From Pseudomonadota bacterium (GTDB taxonomy: Bacteria > CALINM01), in the NCBI GenBank assembly GCA_026415985.1, contig JAOAGA010000016.1, positions 1 through 22,036 of the forward strand: a DNA stretch of 22,036 nt, read 5' to 3'. The position numbers and the translations under genes are program-made. The stretch's first letter is position 1, and each line of letters begins with the position of its first letter. The notes under the pieces were generated by a model. That model did not search any database. It was not told the origin of the DNA and saw nothing but the letters and a program-made list of their open reading frames with translations. Shown piece by piece: positions 17,890 through 22,036 of this stretch.

Positions 17890-18877
17890 TAAAATTTTTT
17901 TTGATCTCTGGTACAGAAAAAGATACTCATATCTAATTATCTTCCTGTTACCTCTGAGTCTTATTTATTATCTGATAGTTTCAGTGAGAAACTTTATTTA
18001 TGATAACTTCAGCCTTTCTAAAAGACTTGACTCAAAGGTGATAAGTATAGGCAATATTAATCTTGGTGGAACCGGAAAAACTCCTTTTTTAATTTATCAG
18101 CTAAAGGATTTAACGAAGAAGTATAAAAAGATTCTCGTTTTATCAAGGGGCTATGGCAGTAAGATAAAGGGAGAGCTTTCTGATTCGGACGGTTTTTCCG
18201 ATGAGGGGAGATTAATAAAAAGCAAGTTCCCTGAGATAGTGGTATGGACTGGTAAAGACAGAATAAAAAGCTATCAGGAGTATAAGAAAAAATACGGTTT
18301 ACCTGAGATTGTATTACTTGACGATGGATTTCAACACAGGGTTATAAAAAGAGATGAAGATATAGTTCTTATTAATGGAAAACTTTTATTTGGCAATAAA
18401 CTTATATTTCCCGCAGGTCCGCTGAGGGAGCCAGTTGGCTCTGTTAAAAAAAGGGCTACCACCTTGGTTGTAAAAGAGGGAGACTATGAGAATTATCGTA
18501 AAGTCAAAGAGATTTTTCCTGATAAGGAAATATTAAGGTTTGAGCTTAGAGAAAGCTATTTTGTTGATTTCCGGGGAAACAGAAAAGAGGAGAATTTCCT
18601 GAAAAACAAGGATATATCAGCCTTTTGCGGAATAGCTAATCCCTACAGTTTTTTTGAAACCTTAGAGAGAAAGGGGATAGTAATAAAAAGGAAGATTTTT
18701 TTCTCCGATCACTACAGCTATACAGAAAGAGATATTGAGAGAATCTGTAACGAAAAAAATATCCTCTATATAACTACCGAGAAGGATTTTGTCAAGATTA
18801 AATCAATCTGGAAAGATAAAGAAAAATTGTTTATATTGATAAATGAGTATGAATTAATCAGAGGCGATGGATTATAA
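17882..18877 (+). CDS. lpxK: Tetraacyldisaccharide 4'-kinase LpxK
   Basis: LpxK phosphorylates the 4'-position of the lipid A disaccharide, making lipid IVA at the inner membrane. The 331-residue protein has an N-terminal membrane-associating helix (about 15-36). The P-loop GGTGKT is at 62-67, and the LpxK signature DDGFQHR is followed by a kinase core and a C-terminal region with TTEKDFVK. It overlaps waaA by 8 bases and ends 23 bases before gmhB. Confidence 0.96.
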   Translation: MLDKIFFDLWYRKRYSYLIIFLLPLSLIYYLIVSVRNFIYDNFSLSKRLDSKVISIGNINLGGTGKTPFLIYQLKDLTKKYKKILVLSRGYGSKIKGELSDSDGFSDEGRLIKSKFPEIVVWTGKDRIKSYQEYKKKYGLPEIVLLDDGFQHRVIKRDEDIVLINGKLLFGNKLIFPAGPLREPVGSVKKRATTLVVKEGDYENYRKVKEIFPDKEILRFELRESYFVDFRGNRKEENFLKNKDISAFCGIANPYSFFETLERKGIVIKRKIFFSDHYSYTERDIERICNEKNILYITTEKDFVKIKSIWKDKEKLFILINEYELIRGDGL

Positions 18878-18900
18878 GATAGTAGAGAGAGTAAAGAGCC

Positions 18901-19455
18901 ATGAGAAAAATAGTTTTTTTAGACAGAGATGGAACCATTTGCGAAGATAGTGATTATCTTGATGACTTCAGAAAAATGAAGATTTTCAGTTTTTCCTATG
19001 ATGCATTGGCGATTATAAAAAACAAGGGATATGAGATATATGTAATTACTAATCAGTCAGGCGTTGCTAAAGGCAAGTTCTCCTTAGAAGAGGCAGAAAA
19101 TCAAAAAAAATTTGTTCTTGCCTATTTTAACAGGGAAAAAAAGCTCATTGAAGATTATTTATATTGTCCCCATCATAAGGAGGGGGTGGTGGAAAAATTT
19201 TCCTTTGAATGTAACTGCAGAAAACCAAAGACAGGAATGATAGAAAAAATTAATACTCTCTCGGAAATAGACAGAAAAAACTCCTATGTAGTTGGCGACA
19301 AGCTCATAGATATAGAGCTGGCTGTAAATTTAGGTGTGAACCCCGTTCTTGTCCTGACAGGATACGGCAATGAAGAGCAAAAAAAGATTATGGAAAAAGA
19401 TTATAATGTTTTGATATTTAATAATCTTTTGGACTTTGCCAATAGTATAATTTAA
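18901..19455 (+). CDS. gmhB: D-glycero-beta-D-manno-heptose 1,7-bisphosphate 7-phosphatase GmhB
   Basis: GmhB dephosphorylates heptose bisphosphate on the route to ADP-heptose for the LPS inner core. The 184-residue HAD phosphatase has the nucleophile pair D8/D10 in FLDRDGT, then TNQSGV. A GmhB-type zinc-binding loop is made of CPHH and CNCRKPKTGM, and VVGDKLIDIELA supplies the last HAD motif. Histidinol-phosphatases share this fold and zinc loop, but the LPS context favours GmhB. A weak purine-rich stretch (GAGAGAG) precedes the ATG. Confidence 0.9.
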   Translation: MRKIVFLDRDGTICEDSDYLDDFRKMKIFSFSYDALAIIKNKGYEIYVITNQSGVAKGKFSLEEAENQKKFVLAYFNREKKLIEDYLYCPHHKEGVVEKFSFECNCRKPKTGMIEKINTLSEIDRKNSYVVGDKLIDIELAVNLGVNPVLVLTGYGNEEQKKIMEKDYNVLIFNNLLDFANSII

Positions 19456-19494
19456 ACTTGAATCTGTTATAAATTTTTATGGAGGATAAGTGTT

Positions 19495-19668
19495 ATGACC
19501 CTATCAAAAGAGTTATTAGAAATTCTTGCCTGTCCGAAATGTAAAAACGATATTAAGTTATCGGAAGACGGAAACTGGCTTATATGTAAGAATTGTAAGT
19601 TAAAATATCCTATAATTGAGGAGATACCGGTAATGTTAATCGATGAAGCCAAACCACTGGAAGAGTGA
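19495..19668 (+). CDS. Trm112/YcaR-like small zinc-binding protein
   Basis: This small gene encodes 57 residues. Two CxxC pairs, C13/C16 (ACPKC) and C31/C34 (ICKNC), form a zinc ribbon, followed by YPIIEEIPVMLIDEA, the typical Trm112/YcaR ending. GGAGG at 19481-19485 lies 9 bases before the ATG. In E. coli the homologue ycaR sits just after lpxK and before kdsB, so its place soon after lpxK is a conserved association. The molecular role in bacteria is not established; in eukaryotes and archaea Trm112 activates methyltransferases. Confidence 0.9.
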   Translation: MTLSKELLEILACPKCKNDIKLSEDGNWLICKNCKLKYPIIEEIPVMLIDEAKPLEE

Positions 19669-19743
19669 TACTAAGGCAAAAGCCGATTGGATCTGGCGTA
19701 GCTGGTAGTGCTTACAGAAATATAGTTATGGAAGGATATTGAG

Positions 19744-20436
19744 ATGATTAAAAAAAATGGCTCTTTCTTTGGAGTTTCCTTAGGTGTCGGTGATCCGATG
19801 AATGTAACCGTTCTTGCCCTAAGGGTTTTAAATGGTGTTTCTACAATATTTATACCTGTTTCCGAAAAGAATAAGGAGAGCAATGCCCTTCAAAGATTAA
19901 AAAAACTTCCTGTCCATCTTAAGGATAAAGAAGTAACAGAACTTTATATGCCCATGAAAAAAGAGGGGATTGAGAAAGATTGGCTGATAGCAAAAGAAAG
20001 AGTGAAAGAAGTTCTTGTAAAGGGTAATAACTGTGCGTTTGCGGGTATCGGAGATTTATTGCACTACGGGACCTTTTACTATCTGAAAAAGCTTTTAAAT
20101 GAAGAGGGTTTTGAAACGATTTATGTGCCCGGTGTTACATCCTATCAGGCTCTTGCTTCACTGATTGATGAGCCCCTTGTTCAGGGAGATGAGAAACTTT
20201 TATTATTGCCCCATGACAACTTAGATGTTAAGGAAATAACAGAGATTGATACAATTGTTTTTCTAAAAAGACCTTCAAATATACTGCTTTTTAAAAATTT
20301 AATAAAAACACACAGGCTCTTTCTCGGAGAAAAATTAGGCATGAGAGGCGAAAAGATCGGAGAGGTTGAAAATCTTGAAAAAGATCTGGAAAGGCTATCT
20401 TATTTTTCTCTCATCATCGCTAAAAGAAGGAGATAG
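19744..20436 (+). CDS. cbiL: Cobalt-factor II/precorrin-2 C20-methyltransferase CbiL (CobI)
   Basis: CbiL uses S-adenosylmethionine to methylate C20 of the corrin precursor in cobalamin synthesis. The 230-residue protein fits the tetrapyrrole methylase fold: the glycine-rich GVSLGVGDP near the N-terminus, FAGIGDLLHYGTF in the middle, PGVTSYQALAS, and a C-terminal YFSLIIAKR strand as in CbiL. The N-terminal motif departs from the common GVGPGDPELLT, so I rely on the overall pattern. GAAGG at 19731-19735 precedes the ATG. cbiF follows after 2 bases. The anaerobic (Cbi) rather than aerobic (Cob) route is inferred from the type of organism. Confidence 0.88.
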   Translation: MIKKNGSFFGVSLGVGDPMNVTVLALRVLNGVSTIFIPVSEKNKESNALQRLKKLPVHLKDKEVTELYMPMKKEGIEKDWLIAKERVKEVLVKGNNCAFAGIGDLLHYGTFYYLKKLLNEEGFETIYVPGVTSYQALASLIDEPLVQGDEKLLLLPHDNLDVKEITEIDTIVFLKRPSNILLFKNLIKTHRLFLGEKLGMRGEKIGEVENLEKDLERLSYFSLIIAKRRR

Positions 20437-20438
20437 AT

Positions 20439-21209
20439 ATGGATAAAAAAGGTAAGGTTTTTTTTATAGGAGCGGGTCCCGGTGATCCGGAGCTTTTGAC
20501 GTTGAAGGGAGAAAAGATTCTCAATGTCTGTGATGTGGTAATCTATGCGGGTTCTTTGGTAAACGAAGAAATACTTGATTTTTGTAAGCCCGATTGTATT
20601 AAGTTTGATTCTGCCAGTATGAATTTGGATGAGATAATATCGGTTATTGAAAGATATATCAGCGAAGAAAAAATAGTAGTCAGGCTTCATACAGGTGATC
20701 CATCTCTTTATGGTGCAATCTTTGAACAGATGACAGAGCTTGACAAAAGAGGCATAGAATATGAGGTTATTCCCGGCGTTTCTTCTGCCTTTGCAGGTTC
20801 TGCTCTTCTGAAGAAAGAGTTTACTGTTCCCGGAGTAACTCAAACGGTTATTTTTACAAGATATTCAGGAAGAACCCCTGTTCCGGAAAAGGAAAAGCTA
20901 TCAGAACTCTCAAAACACAGAGCGAGTATGGTTATATTTTTATCGGTTGGAATGATAGATGACGTTATCAAAGCATTGAAAACGGGGTATAAGGAAGATA
21001 CGCCCGTTGCAGTAGTTTACAGAGCCAGTTGGGAAGATGAGTGGGTTATAAGGGGGACCTTAGAAGATATTGCTGAAAAGGTAAAAGAAGCGGGGATCAA
21101 AAGACAGGCCCTGATTTACGTAGGAGACTTTCTGGCTCCGAAAAATTATGAATATTCAAAACTTTATGACGAGTCTTTTGAACATAATTACAGAAAGATT
21201 AAGGAGTAA
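20439..21209 (+). CDS. cbiF: Cobalt-precorrin-4/precorrin-4 C11-methyltransferase CbiF (CobM)
   Basis: CbiF methylates C11 of the corrin ring with S-adenosylmethionine. The 256-residue length is typical. Hallmarks are FIGAGPGDPELLTLKG at the N-terminus, VRLHTGDPSLYGA, IPGVSSAFAG and the C-terminal SKLYDESF. A strong GAAGGAGA inside the end of cbiL serves the ATG. The last 11 bases overlap the 3' end of the minus-strand SCPU gene, yet both proteins keep a normal family C-terminus. Confidence 0.96.
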   Translation: MDKKGKVFFIGAGPGDPELLTLKGEKILNVCDVVIYAGSLVNEEILDFCKPDCIKFDSASMNLDEIISVIERYISEEKIVVRLHTGDPSLYGAIFEQMTELDKRGIEYEVIPGVSSAFAGSALLKKEFTVPGVTQTVIFTRYSGRTPVPEKEKLSELSKHRASMVIFLSVGMIDDVIKALKTGYKEDTPVAVVYRASWEDEWVIRGTLEDIAEKVKEAGIKRQALIYVGDFLAPKNYEYSKLYDESFEHNYRKIKE

Positions 21210-21648
21210 TAGTAATGGTCAGACTATCATTGTAAGTTCCCGACGATACATCCTGTCCCGCAAAAAGGGTTCCATAGTATGTATAGGTTTTATTCCTGCC
21301 TATCCTGTTTATTATCATAGGAGTTGTACCGTTTGTTCCATCACCCCAGATAGTAGTCATACCCGCATTCTGATAGATATTATAACTTAGAAAATCATTG
21401 TAAATAGAGTGCTTCATTCTCCTTGGATTGATTCCTCCGTGTATGCTTTGTCCAATGGCTATTACAACATTTGTGTCATTGCTACAGGTGACGCTAATAG
21501 TACCTGTAGAAGTGAGATTTGTAGTGGAGTTAATATCATAAATGCCAAAGTTTATATTTGTGGCAGAAACGGTACACTGACCATAGGAGTTGTTGTATAC
21601 CATAAGATTTACTAAAATAATAGCTAATAAATAAATAATTAATCTCAC
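21199..21648 (-). CDS. Spore-coat-U (SCPU) domain pilin-like protein
   Basis: This is a 149-residue secreted protein of the SCPU family, which forms Csu-type chaperone-usher pili in Gram-negative bacteria. A signal peptide (about 1-23, ending SYG) precedes CTVSATNINFGIYD. A second cysteine in ISVTCSND gives the expected disulfide pair. IWGDGTNG and the ending YYGTLFAGQDVSSGTYNDSLTITI match the rest of the domain. The start is GTG at 21648, 5 bases after the usher stop, with GAGG in the usher end as ribosome site. A single domain after the usher could be a shaft subunit or a short tip protein; the two-domain CsuE tip is longer. Confidence 0.85.
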   Translation of the reverse strand: MRLIIYLLAIILVNLMVYNNSYGQCTVSATNINFGIYDINSTTNLTSTGTISVTCSNDTNVVIAIGQSIHGGINPRRMKHSIYNDFLSYNIYQNAGMTTIWGDGTNGTTPMIINRIGRNKTYTYYGTLFAGQDVSSGTYNDSLTITITP

Positions 21649-21653
21649 AAACT

Positions 21654-22036
21654 CTATTCCTCTGGTATTTTTATTTCAATCTCGCCTAAGTTAATCAAAA
21701 CTTCCTCAAGAGAAGGCAGTTCTATCTCATATTTTATATCTCTTCCCAGAAGTTTAAACTCTAATAAATATCTACCCGGTTTTACATTTTCTATGTAAAA
21801 ATCTCCCTCTGCTGATGTAAAGAAAATCCCTTCTTTTTTTTCTTTTATATCACCAAAGGGGCTTTTGCAAAAACTTTTTTCCTCTTCATCTTCTTTATAT
21901 TCAATTTGTCTGAGATAAATCTCTTTAAAAGATAAAGGTTTTGATGTTTCTTTTTCTTTTATTTTTATAAAACCTTCATATCGATAGGTCCTTTTTACTG
22001 GAAAATTTATACAGGAACCGTATCTGTATGGAGGTG
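21654..22036 (-). CDS. C-terminal end of a fimbrial outer-membrane usher (cut by window edge)
   Basis: About 126 residues are visible on the minus strand, ending at TAG 21656-21654; the 5' part lies beyond position 22036. The piece starts PPYRYGSCINFPV, a pattern seen near the C-terminal domain of Csu-type ushers. Then come GDFYIENVKPGRYLLEF and the terminal LPSLEEVLINLGEIEI, which resemble the small C-terminal usher domains that handle pilin subunits. Two cysteines (GSCINF, SFCKS) could pair. The directly following SCPU gene supports the call. From this fragment alone, another surface protein with a carboxypeptidase-regulatory-like domain is possible. Confidence 0.68.
   Translation of the reverse strand, partial: PPYRYGSCINFPVKRTYRYEGFIKIKEKETSKPLSFKEIYLRQIEYKEDEEEKSFCKSPFGDIKEKKEGIFFTSAEGDFYIENVKPGRYLLEFKLLGRDIKYEIELPSLEEVLINLGEIEIKIPEE

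Noticed and set aside
18867-18950. Short ATG frame overlapping the end of lpxK and start of gmhB
   Set aside because: It would give under 30 residues that run into gmhB in another frame, with no supporting motif.
19458-19473. Extended -10 (TGTTATAAA) upstream of the Trm112-like gene
   Set aside because: The -35 is poor, and the transcript would begin right at the ribosome site, leaving almost no leader. I do not list it as a promoter.
19669-19743. Possible cobalamin riboswitch before cbiL
   Set aside because: The gap is only 75 bases, too short for the aptamer, and lacks the expected conserved boxes. It contains only a tiny GGC-AAAA-GCC hairpin.
20400-20843. Minus-strand open frame of 147 residues opposite cbiF
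   Set aside because: cbiF is unmistakable on the plus strand; the reverse frame has no domain.
21150-21300. Bidirectional terminator at the cbiF/SCPU junction
   Set aside because: Only weak stems are present (for example an imperfect AATG/CATT pairing) and no T-run; I cannot support a terminator.
21148-21615. Plus-strand open frames of 80 and 68 residues within the SCPU gene
   Set aside because: The minus-strand SCPU protein has a signal peptide and a full domain; the plus frames have neither a good ribosome site nor any motif.
1-22036. CRISPR arrays, tRNA or rRNA genes, insertion sequences, prophage
   Set aside because: No regularly spaced repeats, transposase, integrase or RNA gene signatures were seen; the window is almost entirely filled by conserved housekeeping and envelope genes.

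Overview
This window is AT-rich (by eye about 36-40% G+C) and comes from a diderm (Gram-negative-type) bacterium. The evidence is direct: lipid A synthesis (lpxD, fabZ, lpxA, lpxB, lpxK), Kdo transfer (waaA), the lipid A flippase msbA, the Lol lipoprotein release system, BamA and a Skp/OmpH chaperone. Arginine codons are mostly AGA/AGG and isoleucine is often ATA. Two cobalamin methyltransferases of the anaerobic CbiL/CbiF type are present. Gene order and composition suit an anaerobic or thermophilic lineage such as Deferribacterota, Nitrospirota or a Geobacter-like desulfobacterial group. I cannot settle the taxon from sequence alone.

Layout. Positions 83-1039 hold a radical SAM protein with an N-terminal membrane segment; its frame stays open to the left edge. 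A long, tightly packed plus-strand run follows: lepA, lepB, lysS, a lolC/lolE-type permease, lolD, bamA, skp, lpxD, fabZ, lpxA, a Gfo/Idh/MocA oxidoreductase, lpxB, msbA, a DUF374 (LpxJ-like) acyltransferase, waaA, lpxK, gmhB, a 57-residue Trm112/YcaR-like zinc protein, cbiL and cbiF. Most junctions are ATGA/TGATG overlaps or gaps of a few bases. The larger gaps are 6276-6375, 9324-9408, 11360-11447, 19456-19494 and 19669-19743. No gene-free stretch exceeds 300 bases. The right end is on the minus strand: the C-terminal part of a fimbrial usher (cut by the window edge) followed by a spore-coat-U (SCPU) pilin-like protein. The SCPU gene converges on cbiF and overlaps its end by 11 bp.

How the genes work together. 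LepB cleaves export signals. LolC/LolD release lipoproteins from the inner membrane, while Skp and BamA deliver and insert outer-membrane barrels. LpxA and LpxD add the primary acyl chains to the UDP-sugar, LpxB makes the disaccharide, LpxK phosphorylates it, WaaA adds Kdo, the DUF374 protein probably adds a late acyl chain, and MsbA flips the product. GmhB points to a heptose inner core. lpxC, lpxH/lpxI and the Kdo-synthesis genes are not in the window. The Gfo/Idh oxidoreductase sits where lpxI often lies in related clusters.

I found no wholly new system. The points most worth a second look are the GnnA-like placement of the oxidoreductase, the membrane-anchored radical SAM gene, the tail-to-tail overlap of cbiF with the pilus locus, and an inverted repeat in the fabZ-lpxA gap.
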